From positions 744,001-808,000 of the forward strand of contig NZ_JAZHBO010000002.1 of the NCBI RefSeq assembly GCF_036541335.1: 64,000 bases of DNA, written 5' to 3'. This DNA is from Aquilutibacter rugosus (GTDB lineage: Bacteria > Pseudomonadota > Gammaproteobacteria > Xanthomonadales > Xanthomonadaceae). Below, in pieces: positions 18,757-27,738 of this stretch (the first letter of the stretch is position 1; every line of letters begins with the position of its first letter). The notes beneath the pieces were generated by a model. That model did no database searches, was not told where the DNA came from, and worked only from the letters and a program-made list of their open reading frames with translations. A program made the position numbers and the translations under genes.

Positions 18757-20250
18757 TTACAGTAGCACCACGTCGTACTGCTCCTGAGAGTACTGATCAT
18801 CCGCCTGAAAGCGCACGGATTTACCGATAAATTCCTCTAATTCGGCGACTGCGACCGACTCGTCCTCGGTGATGTGGTGCATGACTTTGGGTGCGCCGAT
18901 GACCAGTAACTTCTGCGCTTCGAACTGGCGGTTCTGCCGCACGATCTCGCGAAAGATCTCATGCGTCACTGTTTCTACGGTCTTGATCATTCCGCGACCA
19001 CCGCAATGATCGCAGTGTTCACTGATCTGGCGCTCCAGACTTTCGGTGGTGCGCTTACGCGTCATCTCGACCAGACCCAGCGGCGAAAAATCATAGACCG
19101 TGGTTTTGGCGTGATCGCGCTGCAGTGATTTCTCGAGCTGACGCAGAACCTGACGCTTGTGCTCCGGATCCACCATGTCAATGAAATCAATAATGATGAT
19201 GCCGCCGAGATTGCGCAGTCGCAATTGCCGGGCAATGGCGTGGGTCGCCTCCAGATTGGTTCTGTACACCGTTTCCTCGGGGTTACGCTGCCCGAGGAAG
19301 GAACCCGTGTTGATATCAATTGTGGTCATCGCCTCGGTCTGGTCAATGATCAGCGAACCGCCCGACTTTAACGGCACCTTTTTTTCCAGAGCGCGGGAGA
19401 TCTCATCCTCCACTCCGTACAAATCAAAAATCGGACGATAACCCGAATAATGTTCTATCTTGTCGGCCAGCGCCGGCATGAAACGGCTAGCGAATTCCTG
19501 CAGTCGCTCATAGGATTCGCGCGAGTCCACTTTGACGCGCTCGACATCCTGACGCATCAGATCGCGAGCTGCGCGCAATGGCAGACTCAGATCCTCGTAG
19601 ACGCACATTCCCACCTTAGCTGTACGCGCGTTTTCACGGATCGAATCCAGAGCCCGATCGAGATAGTCAATGTCCTCGGCCAATGACTCCGCCTGCTGCC
19701 CTTCGGCGTTGGTCCGCAGAATATAACCGCGCGGTGGCGATACCGCCGGACGCTGCGCCAGCAGTTCCAGCATCTGGCCGCGCAGACGCGAGCGTTCGGA
19801 TTCCTGATCGATACGGGCCGACACCACCACTGCATCGGTCTGGGTCAACAGCACCAGATGGCGCGAAGGCACACTGATCTGCGTAGTGACGCGGGCACCT
19901 TTGGTGCCAATCGGATCTTTAACCACTTGCACCAGCAGTTCCTGACCGTCGCGAAGCAATTCGAAAATGCTGCGCGGAGCACCGGGCTCACGATCATTGG
20001 CCTCGCCCGACCCGTCGGCCCAGGCATCGGCAATGTCTCCGGCATGCAAGAAGGCAGCGCGCTCCAGACCGATATCCACGAATGCGGCCTGCATCCCCGG
20101 CATAATGCGTTGGACTTTGCCTTTGTAAATATTACCGACCACGCCGCGGGTACTGCCACGCTCGATCTGCAGCTCCTGCAGCATGCCGTTTTCGACCACG
20201 GCCACACGGGTCTCGTGCGGCGTCACGTTGATGAGAATCTCTTCGCTCAC
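18757..20250 (-). CDS. rng: Ribonuclease G
   Basis: RNase G is an RNase E-family endonuclease that matures the 16S rRNA 5' end and cleaves some mRNAs. The 497 residues match RNase G and lack the long RNase E scaffold. It contains MSEEILINVTPHETRVAV at the N-terminus, the S1 domain (GNIYKGKVQRIMPGMQAAFV), the metal-binding acidic motifs TIDINTGSFLG and IIIDFIDM, and the zinc-link cysteines HCDHCGGRG near the C-terminus. Its ATG overlaps the maf stop by four bases, and yhdP follows after two bases. Confidence 0.97.
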   Translation of the reverse strand: MSEEILINVTPHETRVAVVENGMLQELQIERGSTRGVVGNIYKGKVQRIMPGMQAAFVDIGLERAAFLHAGDIADAWADGSGEANDREPGAPRSIFELLRDGQELLVQVVKDPIGTKGARVTTQISVPSRHLVLLTQTDAVVVSARIDQESERSRLRGQMLELLAQRPAVSPPRGYILRTNAEGQQAESLAEDIDYLDRALDSIRENARTAKVGMCVYEDLSLPLRAARDLMRQDVERVKVDSRESYERLQEFASRFMPALADKIEHYSGYRPIFDLYGVEDEISRALEKKVPLKSGGSLIIDQTEAMTTIDINTGSFLGQRNPEETVYRTNLEATHAIARQLRLRNLGGIIIIDFIDMVDPEHKRQVLRQLEKSLQRDHAKTTVYDFSPLGLVEMTRKRTTESLERQISEHCDHCGGRGMIKTVETVTHEIFREIVRQNRQFEAQKLLVIGAPKVMHHITEDESVAVAELEEFIGKSVRFQADDQYSQEQYDVVLL

Positions 20251-20816
20251 GGATGCATGCCAAAACTAAGAAGCAGGTGGGCGGTCAATTGCATCGGCAG
20301 GCCCATAACGCCCGAGTAATTGCCCTCGAGACGTCGAATCAGTCGCTCACCATGACCCTGGATGGCATAGGCGCCCGCCTTTCCCTGCCACTCGCCGGTA
20401 CTGAGATACCAGGTGATCACGCCATCGTCGAGCGCATCGAACGTGACCAGCGACTCGCTGACTTCGGACTGTTCGCGGCCGGCATCAAGCACCGTGATGG
20501 CGGTCAGCACCCGATGCGTTCTACCACTGAGCAAGCGCAACATGCGTTCGGCATCAGCACGATCCGCCGGCTTACCGAACACCTGATCATCAAGGATGAC
20601 CTCGGTATCCGCGCCCAGCACGATGGCGCCGGGGGTGGTCATGACGTCCATCAGGCCGGCACCCGCTTTTTCGCGCGCGACACGACGCACGTAATCATCG
20701 GCAGGTTCATTCGGGCCTTGCTGCTCCGGAATGTCCAAGTCGAGTACACCGAAAGGAACGCCGAGACGTTCAAGCAACTCACGGCGGCGGGGAGATTTGG
20801 AGGCAAGATAGAGCAT
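20247..20816 (-). CDS. maf: Maf-type nucleotide pyrophosphatase
   Basis: Maf proteins hydrolyse non-canonical or modified nucleoside triphosphates (dTTP/UTP, or m7GTP in the YceF type). It has 189 residues with the signature YLASKSPRRRELLERLG at the N-terminus, GADTEVILDDQVFGKP in the centre, and the C-terminal YAIQGHGERLIRRLEGNYSGVMGLP. The last motif (YAIQG...GNYSNVMGLP type) suggests the YhdE-like dTTP/UTP pyrophosphatase subclass. It is first of the maf-rng-yhdP-tldD run; rng overlaps its end by four bases. Confidence 0.94.
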   Translation of the reverse strand: MLYLASKSPRRRELLERLGVPFGVLDLDIPEQQGPNEPADDYVRRVAREKAGAGLMDVMTTPGAIVLGADTEVILDDQVFGKPADRADAERMLRLLSGRTHRVLTAITVLDAGREQSEVSESLVTFDALDDGVITWYLSTGEWQGKAGAYAIQGHGERLIRRLEGNYSGVMGLPMQLTAHLLLSFGMHP

Positions 20817-20959
20817 TCTGAAAGGATACCAACCGCAGGCCTAACGCGGAGTACATGTCGCCGGAAGATTGGCGGTTTTAGCCGTCGAACTCACCATTCA
20901 TTCACCTGCGGCCATGCAAGATGACCCTCAATCGCCTTCAAAAGGAATCGAACGTTGCT

Positions 20960-21706
20960 ATGAATGCCTTCCACAAACTGAGCCTGGCAGTTGCCCTGGC
21001 AACGGGAGCCCTCACCATGTCTACTGCCGGTTCCGCTTCGGCACAAACCACCGTGGCCCCGCAAATTGCGGCCGACTCCACGCTGCTGACCGTCAATGCC
21101 ACCGGCAAGACCAGCCGTCAGCCCGACGTTGCCAATTTCAGCACCGGTGTGGTGACACGCAATGCTGATGCCAACGCCGCCATGCGCGCCAATGCGGAAC
21201 TGATGGCCAAGGTCATCGCCGCGCTCAAGAAAGAGGGTGTTGCCGCCAAGGACATTCAGACCTCGGGCATCAATCTCAATCCCGATTACACCTACCGCGA
21301 TAACCAGCCGCCGGTGATCAACGGTTACAACGCCTCCAACACGGTCAACGTCAAAGTGCGTGACATGTCCCGCATCGGCAAGATCATGGATGTACTGGTT
21401 GCCAACGGTGCCAATCAGATCAATGGTCCATCCTTTGCTATCGATGACGAAACGTCCGCGCTGAACGAGGCCCGCAAGGATGCACTGAAACAGGCTCAGG
21501 CCCGTGCTCAACTGTACGCACAGACGCTGGGGCTGAACGTTCGCCGCATTGTCTCCATTGACGAAGGCAACTCGCCACGCGTGTTCTACGCGCGTCCGAC
21601 GATGGCCGATGCCCGTGCCATGGGCAAAGCCGAGTCGACTCCGATTGAAACCGGCGAAACCGCCGTCGAAGTTGCGCTCAATATCGTCTTTGAACTGGGT
21701 CGCTGA
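20960..21706 (+). CDS. Periplasmic SIMPL-domain (DUF541) protein
   Basis: A 248-residue secreted protein. A signal peptide (MNAFHKLSLAVALATGALTM, ending near ASAQ) precedes a SIMPL/DUF541 domain: LLTVNATGKTSRQPDVANFS at the start, GINLNPDYTYRDNQPP in the middle, and the KQAQARAQLYAQTLGL helix toward the end. Members of the family (YggE, BP26) are oligomeric periplasmic proteins linked to oxidative stress; the reaction, if any, is unknown. ATG 20960 is preferred because it begins the signal peptide and has AAGGAA upstream. It is the only plus-strand gene inside the leuS-to-tldD block. Confidence 0.88.
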   Translation: MNAFHKLSLAVALATGALTMSTAGSASAQTTVAPQIAADSTLLTVNATGKTSRQPDVANFSTGVVTRNADANAAMRANAELMAKVIAALKKEGVAAKDIQTSGINLNPDYTYRDNQPPVINGYNASNTVNVKVRDMSRIGKIMDVLVANGANQINGPSFAIDDETSALNEARKDALKQAQARAQLYAQTLGLNVRRIVSIDEGNSPRVFYARPTMADARAMGKAESTPIETGETAVEVALNIVFELGR

Positions 21707-21730
21707 GTTCTTAGCGATATCCGGGCACAG

Positions 21731-21758
21731 AAAAGCCGCCCTTGGGCGGCTTTTCTTT
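21731..21758. terminator. Bidirectional intrinsic terminator between SIMPL gene and rlmH
   Basis: AAAAGCCGCCC and GGGCGGCTTTT form a stem of about 10-11 bp around a short loop, with T runs on one side and A runs on the other. It lies between the convergent ends of the SIMPL gene (21706) and rlmH (21774) and can stop transcription in both directions. Confidence 0.88.
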
Positions 21759-21773
21759 TCGGCACGATGATTG

Positions 21774-22244
21774 TTAGCCGCGATGATAAGGATGATTGGC
21801 CAGTTGCGCGCACGCACGATAGAGCTGTTCCGTCAGCACCAGGCGTACTAGCATGTGCGGCAAGGTAATGTGCCCCAGGGACCAGGACTCAGCGGCTGCG
21901 GACTTGACGGCGTCGGAGTGGCCTTCGGGGCCACCGATGATAAACACCAGATCGCGGCCCTGCCCTCGCCAGTATTCCATGCGATCGGCCAGCTGTTCAC
22001 TGCTCCACTGGCGACCGGGGACATCGAGTGTCACCACATGGCTGCCACGCGGAATTGCGGCCAGCACGCGGGCCCCTTCATCGGTCATGGCTTTGGCGGT
22101 ATCACGACCTTTGCCGCGCAGTCCGGGCTCAATTTCCGCCAGCTCCAGCGGTAACCAGTGCGACAGGCGCTTGCGGTAATCGGCAAAGCCCTCGGTCACC
22201 CATTTCGGCGGCCGCTCACCAACGGCGATCAGCTTCGCCTTCAT
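21774..22244 (-). CDS. rlmH: 23S rRNA pseudouridine-1915 N3-methyltransferase RlmH
   Basis: RlmH is a SPOUT methyltransferase that acts on the assembled 70S ribosome at helix 69. It has 156 residues with LIAVGERPPKWVTEGFADY at the N-terminus and the trefoil-knot SAM site FIIGGPEGHSDAV. HITLPHMLVRLVLTEQLYRA lies toward the C-terminus, and the chain ends in NHPYHRG, where the His and Tyr are conserved in the family. It follows rsfS after nine bases; the rsfS-rlmH pair is near universal in gammaproteobacteria. Confidence 0.97.
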   Translation of the reverse strand: MKAKLIAVGERPPKWVTEGFADYRKRLSHWLPLELAEIEPGLRGKGRDTAKAMTDEGARVLAAIPRGSHVVTLDVPGRQWSSEQLADRMEYWRGQGRDLVFIIGGPEGHSDAVKSAAAESWSLGHITLPHMLVRLVLTEQLYRACAQLANHPYHRG

Positions 22245-22253
22245 GCAACGAAC

Positions 22254-22688
22254 TTACGCGTCGAAATCGGACTCGTCGTCCGGCGGTTGATCACCGACCG
22301 TCCACAAGCGTTCCAGCGCGTAAAACTCACGCACGCGCGGCAGCATGACGTGGACTACGACATCGCCCAGATCCACCAGCACCCATTCGGCCTCACGCTC
22401 GCCTTCGACACCTAATGGCATCACCTGCAGACGCTTGACCATCTTGACCACTTCGTCAGCGATGGATTTGACGTGCCGCGTCGAGGTACCCGAGGTGATC
22501 ACCATATGATCGGTGACCGAGCTCTTGCCACGCACATCGATAACGACGGTGTCCTTGGCTTTGAGATTATCAACTGCCTCTTCAACGGCCTTCAGCAGCG
22601 CCTCGGGTGACGGCGGCGGATCGGGAAGTTGCGTCTTAATGACTTGGGCCTGATCGTTGTTCAAAAACATTCCTCTGCGACGTGGCAT
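22254..22688 (-). CDS. rsfS: Ribosomal silencing factor RsfS
   Basis: RsfS (YbeB/Iojap) binds L14 on the 50S subunit and blocks subunit joining when nutrients are poor. The core is VVIDVRGKSSVTDHMVITSGTS and EREAEWVLVDLGDVVVHVM, both typical. The 144-residue chain is longer than E. coli RsfS (105) because of an N-terminal proline-rich lead (TQLPDPPPSPEALL) and an acidic tail (DDESDFDA). Start choice is uncertain: ATG 22688 or the ATG six codons later at 22670; neither has a well-placed ribosome site. Confidence 0.93.
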   Translation of the reverse strand: MPRRRGMFLNNDQAQVIKTQLPDPPPSPEALLKAVEEAVDNLKAKDTVVIDVRGKSSVTDHMVITSGTSTRHVKSIADEVVKMVKRLQVMPLGVEGEREAEWVLVDLGDVVVHVMLPRVREFYALERLWTVGDQPPDDESDFDA

Positions 22689-22698
22689 TTAATTGCCA

Positions 22699-23376
22699 CT
22701 AGTGTATGTCAGCACGAAGGCCTTGCGGGCATCCGTACAGACCGTGCTGTTCAATATAGCGGGCGACCGCCGGCTTGACCCCCAGCCGCCATTCAGGGCC
22801 TCCGGCAGCGATCTCGCGCCGAATTCGCGTCGCCGACAGGTCCATTTCCGATTGCAGAAGGCGCAGAGCCAGCCCGGCCGGACGGCCCGACAGGTCCTGC
22901 GCTCGATCGGTAAATCGCTCAGCATAGGCTTGCCGCAATTCCGGCGACTGGCTGGTTTCGGTGTGATGGCCGGGCCGCTCGGCAATGACCAGATGCGCCA
23001 GATCGGCCAGTTCCTGCCAGCGGTACCAGCTGGGCAAGCTCAAAAAACTGTCGGCGCCAATCAGAATGGCCAAGGGTCGTTCTTTGCCGTGCTGAGCACG
23101 CCACTGCCGCAAGGTCTCCACCGTGTACGAAGGCTCATCCCGCTCCAGCTCGCGTGCATCGACCTGCAGCCCCGTCTCGTCCGCAACCGCCAGACGCACC
23201 ATCGCCAGGCGCTGTGCGGCGTTTGCGCCGGTTAGCTCGCGGTGCGGCGGGTCGGCCGCCGGCATTAGCGACACGGTGGCCTGCAAACGATCGCGCGCTG
23301 CACGGGCAATGTGCAGGTGGCCAAGATGGATCGGATCGAACGTGCCGCCATACAGCACCGTCAGGGCGCTGCTCAT
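22699..23376 (-). CDS. nadD: Nicotinate-mononucleotide adenylyltransferase NadD
   Basis: NadD adenylates nicotinate mononucleotide to deamido-NAD, the step before NAD synthetase. It is 225 residues with the nucleotidyltransferase motif YGGTFDPIHLGHL at the N-terminus, ILIGADSFLSLPSWYRW in the middle and the ISSTxxR-like LSATRIRREIAAG motif near the C-terminus. It overlaps holA by four bases (ATGA), so the two are coupled, and rsfS follows ten bases later. Confidence 0.96.
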   Translation of the reverse strand: MSSALTVLYGGTFDPIHLGHLHIARAARDRLQATVSLMPAADPPHRELTGANAAQRLAMVRLAVADETGLQVDARELERDEPSYTVETLRQWRAQHGKERPLAILIGADSFLSLPSWYRWQELADLAHLVIAERPGHHTETSQSPELRQAYAERFTDRAQDLSGRPAGLALRLLQSEMDLSATRIRREIAAGGPEWRLGVKPAVARYIEQHGLYGCPQGLRADIH

Positions 23377-24446
23377 GCGGCCGCAATCTCGCTTCGTAAC
23401 AGGCCAATGCCGCCCGGCGCGGCGATAGCGACGAGCAGCCGTTGCAGGTGCACCCAGGCGTCACCGACTTCGCGTCCCTTAGAGGCCCGATCGACTTTGC
23501 CGGCCTCGACCAGGAAACGTTGCCAGCGCCGATAGCCGTGCCGCTCCAGCGCGCGGCGGTACATGGCCTGCTTAGCCGGCCATACGCGACGCTCACTGAA
23601 TGCGCGATCCAAAGAGCCGGAACCGGCAGCGGCACTGAGCGCGGCAGTAATCTTGAGCTCGATGATCACCATACCCATCAGCGCCGGAATCACCTCGCCC
23701 TCCTGACGCAAGCCTTCGAGCATGCGCAGCGTTTGCGCACCCTGCCCGTTCCAGGCTGCCTCCAGCAAGCGGAACACATCGAAACGCGCCAGGTCCGCAA
23801 CGAGAGCGCGAATCTGTTCGGCATTCAAAGTGGTGTCGGTGGTTCCGAGCAGCAGGCAGAGTTTGTCGACTTCCTGCGCGGCTGCGAGCAGGTTGCCGTC
23901 AACCCGATCGGCAATCACACGGATGGCGTCGGTGTCCAGTTGGAGTCCGCGCGAGCGCAGTCGCTGACCTAACCACGCGGGCAGATCGCCCGGCTTTTTT
24001 GCCCAGGCAACGCTAACCACGCCGTTCGCTTCGAACGCCCTGGACCAATTGCCCTCATGCTTTTTCGACCACTCATCGGCGAGCACCATGACGATGTCAC
24101 CGCGTGGGGGCTGTTTGGCGATGCGTTCCAGAAATTTGCCGCCCTCGGTGCCGGGGCGCCCGGTGGGTAGGCGAATCTCAATTAGACGACAGGGCGAGAA
24201 CAAACTGGGCGCATTCAGTGCTGCCTCGATTTCCGACCAGACCGAGTTTGTATCCTTGGCCTTGTTGGTATCGGCAGCGGTCACTTCGAAGATTACACGC
24301 TCGGTGCTGCCCGCTTGCCGCGCTGCTTTACGGACCGCATCGGCTGCCTCAATCACCAGTAGCGCCTCGGGTCCGGCAATCAGGTACAGCGACGCCGGTG
24401 GGTTTGCTGCCAGTTGCGCGACCAGCTTGTCCGGCGGCATTTCCAT
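23373..24446 (-). CDS. holA: DNA polymerase III delta subunit HolA
   Basis: HolA is the clamp-loader subunit that opens the beta ring. It is 357 residues (E. coli 343). The AAA+-like N-terminal region contains LYLIAGPEALLVIEAADAVR, and PGDLPAWLGQRLRSRG with VADRVDGNLLAAAQEVDKLC-type segments mark the collar-linking middle. C-terminally, WERHGYRRWQ-like helices end the protein. It follows lptE after five bases and overlaps nadD. The lptE-holA-nadD order is conserved. Confidence 0.94.
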   Translation of the reverse strand: MEMPPDKLVAQLAANPPASLYLIAGPEALLVIEAADAVRKAARQAGSTERVIFEVTAADTNKAKDTNSVWSEIEAALNAPSLFSPCRLIEIRLPTGRPGTEGGKFLERIAKQPPRGDIVMVLADEWSKKHEGNWSRAFEANGVVSVAWAKKPGDLPAWLGQRLRSRGLQLDTDAIRVIADRVDGNLLAAAQEVDKLCLLLGTTDTTLNAEQIRALVADLARFDVFRLLEAAWNGQGAQTLRMLEGLRQEGEVIPALMGMVIIELKITAALSAAAGSGSLDRAFSERRVWPAKQAMYRRALERHGYRRWQRFLVEAGKVDRASKGREVGDAWVHLQRLLVAIAAPGGIGLLRSEIAAA

Positions 24447-24451
24447 GCGGA

Positions 24452-25036
24452 TTAGGGCTTCGCTTTGGCTTGAGCGCTCTCTGCCTGAATGCGGCGGTAA
24501 ACGGTGTCAATGCGTAACAGGATGGAGCTCACCATGTCGCGCTGCATTTCACGGACCAGCACCTCGCGCTCACCTTCGGTACCGATGGAATTGGTCGGCG
24601 AGGCCACATAGTCACGGGACAGTTCAATGGTCTGCTCCGGCAAGGTCACCTTGCCGTCGGCATCACGCACCTCAAACACAACAGCGTATCGCAGCGAGTT
24701 TTCCTGCGCACGGCCCTGACTATCGAGTGCAATCGGCAGATCGCCCCAACGCTCGGTCTTGAGATCCAGCACGGCGTTGCCGGTGTAATCGACCGGCTTG
24801 CGCGGATCGGGGTTGAGTGGCGAACCGGCCTCGGCATCTTTTAGCGGAATCCCGGCGGCGGCCAGACGACGCTCGAGCGCATCGGCGAGGCGGCTATTGG
24901 GATCTTGCGATGCCACCAAGACCGGACCCAAATCATCCGGCAACACAAGGGCGCTACGGGGCTTAAATCCGCAGGCCGACAGCATCAGTACAGCAACGAT
25001 GGCGGGGACGACGAGCTTGGGCGTGAATTTGGTCAT
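24452..25036 (-). CDS. lptE: LPS-assembly lipoprotein LptE
   Basis: LptE plugs the LptD barrel and guides LPS to the outer leaflet. The 194-residue product from ATG 25036 has a lipoprotein signal (VAVLMLSACGF, Cys about residue 20). The mature part fits the family: PDDLGPVLVASQDPNSRLAD, then DLKTERWGDLPIALDSQGRA, and a C-terminal helix with REMQRDMVSSILLRIDTVYR. The frame is open well upstream, but only this start puts the signal peptide at the N-terminus. It lies between leuS (66 bases away) and holA (five bases), as in E. coli. Confidence 0.92.
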   Translation of the reverse strand: MTKFTPKLVVPAIVAVLMLSACGFKPRSALVLPDDLGPVLVASQDPNSRLADALERRLAAAGIPLKDAEAGSPLNPDPRKPVDYTGNAVLDLKTERWGDLPIALDSQGRAQENSLRYAVVFEVRDADGKVTLPEQTIELSRDYVASPTNSIGTEGEREVLVREMQRDMVSSILLRIDTVYRRIQAESAQAKAKP

Positions 25037-25101
25037 GTGCAACAGTGTCGCCGAGGATGGCATCGGCTTCAAGCGAAAAACGTCGCGGAACTGAACGCCG
25101 G

Positions 25102-27738
25102 TTATTTGGCGACCAGCGACACGATCTTGCCCGGGACCACAATGGCCTTCACCAGACTCAAGCCGGCCAGCGCCCGCTGGACGCCCGCGTCGGCCAGAGC
25201 CAGCGCTTCGATGCTGGCTTTGTCCGCATCGGGCGCCACCTGTACGGTGCCGCGGAGCTTGCCATTGACCTGTACGCCCAGCGTCACGGTGGCACGCTGC
25301 AGTGCACGCTCGTCGGGGACCGGGAAGGCGACTGTCTCCAGCGCTACCGAAGAGTGCCCCAGTCGCTGCCACAGCTCAAAGGCGATGTGCGGAGCGATCG
25401 GGCTGATCATCAGCACCATGTCACGCAGGCACTCGAACTTAACGGCACGTCCTTGCTCGCTGTCATCGCGGAACTTACTGACGGCGTTATACAGCTCCAT
25501 CAGCGCCGCAATCGCGGTGTTAAAGCTCAGACGGCGACCAAAGTCATCGTCAATCTTGCGAATGGTTTCGTGCAGCTTGGAGCGCAGCTCCAGTTGAGCG
25601 GCATTCAAGGTATCTACCTGCAGCTCAGGGGCGGCACCGCCTTCGGTAAATTCAACAACCTCGCGCCAGAAACGACGCAGGAAGCGGGCCATACCTTCGA
25701 CACCTGCCTCGCTCCATTCCAGCGACTGCTCCGGCGGAGCAGCAAACATCGAGAACATGCGGACCGTGTCGGCGCCATATTCACCAATCAGGAACTGCGG
25801 ATCGACGCCGTTGTTCTTGGACTTCGACATCTTTTCCGTGCCGCCGATCACAACCGGCGCACCGTCGGCACGCAAGGTAGCCGACGTGACCTTGGTGTCG
25901 GGATCGGTATGCACATCCACATCGGCCGGATTGAACCAGTCCTTGCTGCCATCGGCGTGCTGGCGATAAAACGTGTTGGCGACCACCATGCCTTGGCACA
26001 GCAGATTGCGCGCAGGCTCATCGCTATCGAGCAGGCCTTCGTCACGCATTAGCTTGTGGAAGAAACGGAAATACAGTAAATGCAAAATGGCGTGCTCGAT
26101 ACCGCCGATGTACTGATCGACCGGCGTCCAGTAACGGGCGCGCTCATCGACTAGCTGCTCGGCACCGGGCGAGGTGTAGCGCGCGTAATACCAGCTCGAT
26201 TCCATAAAGGTATCGAACGTATCGGTCTCCCGCTCCGCTGCGCCACCGCATTGCGGACAGGTAGTTTGACGCCACTGCGGATCCGCCTTAATCGGCGATT
26301 GCACGCCGCTGAACGCAACGTCTTCCGGCAGCACCACCGGCAGCTGATCCTCTGGCACCGGCAAGGCACCGCAGTCCTTGCAGTAGATCACCGGAATCGG
26401 ACAGCCCCAGTAACGCTGACGGCTGACGCCCCAATCGCGTAATCGGTAGTTGACCTGACGCGAACCGATACCGGCCGCACTCAATCGCTGTTCCAAGCTG
26501 TCGAAGGCCGTACCAAAGTCCAACGCGTCCAGCTCGCCGGAATTTACCAGCACGCCCTTGGTTGTGTATGCGCTGCCTTGGCGGATGGCCTGTTCGTGCG
26601 CAGCCAGATCCGTGTCAGCCGCAGGGGCAATCACGACCTTGATCGGCAAGTCGTACTTGGCTGCGAATTCGTGATCGCGCTCATCGTGCGCGGGCACGGC
26701 CATAACGGCACCGGTGCCGTAGGTCATCAGCACGAAATTGGCAACAAACACGGGCACGCGCTCGCCGCTGATCGGATGCACCGCGAACAGTCCGGTGGCC
26801 ATGCCGCGTTTTTCCTGCGTTTCCAGTTCGGCTTCGGCGACACCGCCCTGACGCAGATCGTCAATAAAGGCCTTGAGTTCGGGATTGCTTTGCGCGGCAT
26901 GCAGAGCCAGCGGATGATCGCCCGCTACCGACAGAAAGGTCACGCCCATCAGCGTATCGGGACGGGTGGTATAGACCGTAACCGGATCCAATGACTGGCC
27001 CGCTGCGTCTTCGACTGCAAATTGAATTTGCAGACCTTCGCTGCGACCGATCCAGTTGGCCTGCATGGTGCGCACGGCTTCCGGCCAACCCGGCAGGTCC
27101 TTCAGACCATCGAGCAGTTCCTCTGCATAGTCTGTAATGCGCAGGAACCACTGCGGAATCTCTTTCTTTTCGACGAGCGCGCCGGTGCGCCAGCCACGGC
27201 CATCGATCACTTGCTCATTGGCGAGCACGGTCTGATCAATCGGATCCCAGTTGACGACCGAATTCTTGCGGTACGCCAAGCCCTTTTTCATCAGACGCGT
27301 AAACAGACGCTGTTCGTGCACGTAGTACGCCGGCGTGCAGGTTGCAAATTCACGCGTCCAGTCGATGGCCAGACCCATCGCCTTGAGTTGGCCGCGCATC
27401 TGTTCGATGTTGGCGTACGTCCAGGTAGCGGGCGAGGTCCGGTTCTTGATTGCGGCGTTCTCGGCTGGCAGACCGAAGGCATCCCAACCCATGGGCTGCA
27501 GCACGTTGTAGCCCTTCATGCGGCGGTAGCGCGAGATCACATCGCCGATCGTGTAGTTACGCAAGTGACCGACGTGCAACGCACCTGAGGGATACGGCAG
27601 CATCGACAGGCAGAAGTACTTGGGTAAGTCCGATTGTTCGTCGACTTCGAACGTCCGCTGTTCGGCCCAATAGGCTTGTGCCTTGGACTCGACGGATTTA
27701 GGGCTATAGACGGATTCGTTGACGGCGGAGTCGCTCAC
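25102..27738 (-). CDS. leuS: Leucyl-tRNA synthetase
   Basis: LeuS charges tRNA-Leu with leucine. It is 878 residues with the class I signatures PYPSGALHVGHLRNYT (HIGH box) and GGTEKMSKSKNNGVDP (KMSKS box). The editing domain CP1 includes TTRPDTLMGVTFLSVAGDH, and a CxxC motif is present (CPQCGG). The C-terminal domain ends in KAIVVPGKIVSLVAK. Its start overlaps the upstream membrane-protein stop by four bases. Confidence 0.98.
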   Translation of the reverse strand: MSDSAVNESVYSPKSVESKAQAYWAEQRTFEVDEQSDLPKYFCLSMLPYPSGALHVGHLRNYTIGDVISRYRRMKGYNVLQPMGWDAFGLPAENAAIKNRTSPATWTYANIEQMRGQLKAMGLAIDWTREFATCTPAYYVHEQRLFTRLMKKGLAYRKNSVVNWDPIDQTVLANEQVIDGRGWRTGALVEKKEIPQWFLRITDYAEELLDGLKDLPGWPEAVRTMQANWIGRSEGLQIQFAVEDAAGQSLDPVTVYTTRPDTLMGVTFLSVAGDHPLALHAAQSNPELKAFIDDLRQGGVAEAELETQEKRGMATGLFAVHPISGERVPVFVANFVLMTYGTGAVMAVPAHDERDHEFAAKYDLPIKVVIAPAADTDLAAHEQAIRQGSAYTTKGVLVNSGELDALDFGTAFDSLEQRLSAAGIGSRQVNYRLRDWGVSRQRYWGCPIPVIYCKDCGALPVPEDQLPVVLPEDVAFSGVQSPIKADPQWRQTTCPQCGGAAERETDTFDTFMESSWYYARYTSPGAEQLVDERARYWTPVDQYIGGIEHAILHLLYFRFFHKLMRDEGLLDSDEPARNLLCQGMVVANTFYRQHADGSKDWFNPADVDVHTDPDTKVTSATLRADGAPVVIGGTEKMSKSKNNGVDPQFLIGEYGADTVRMFSMFAAPPEQSLEWSEAGVEGMARFLRRFWREVVEFTEGGAAPELQVDTLNAAQLELRSKLHETIRKIDDDFGRRLSFNTAIAALMELYNAVSKFRDDSEQGRAVKFECLRDMVLMISPIAPHIAFELWQRLGHSSVALETVAFPVPDERALQRATVTLGVQVNGKLRGTVQVAPDADKASIEALALADAGVQRALAGLSLVKAIVVPGKIVSLVAK

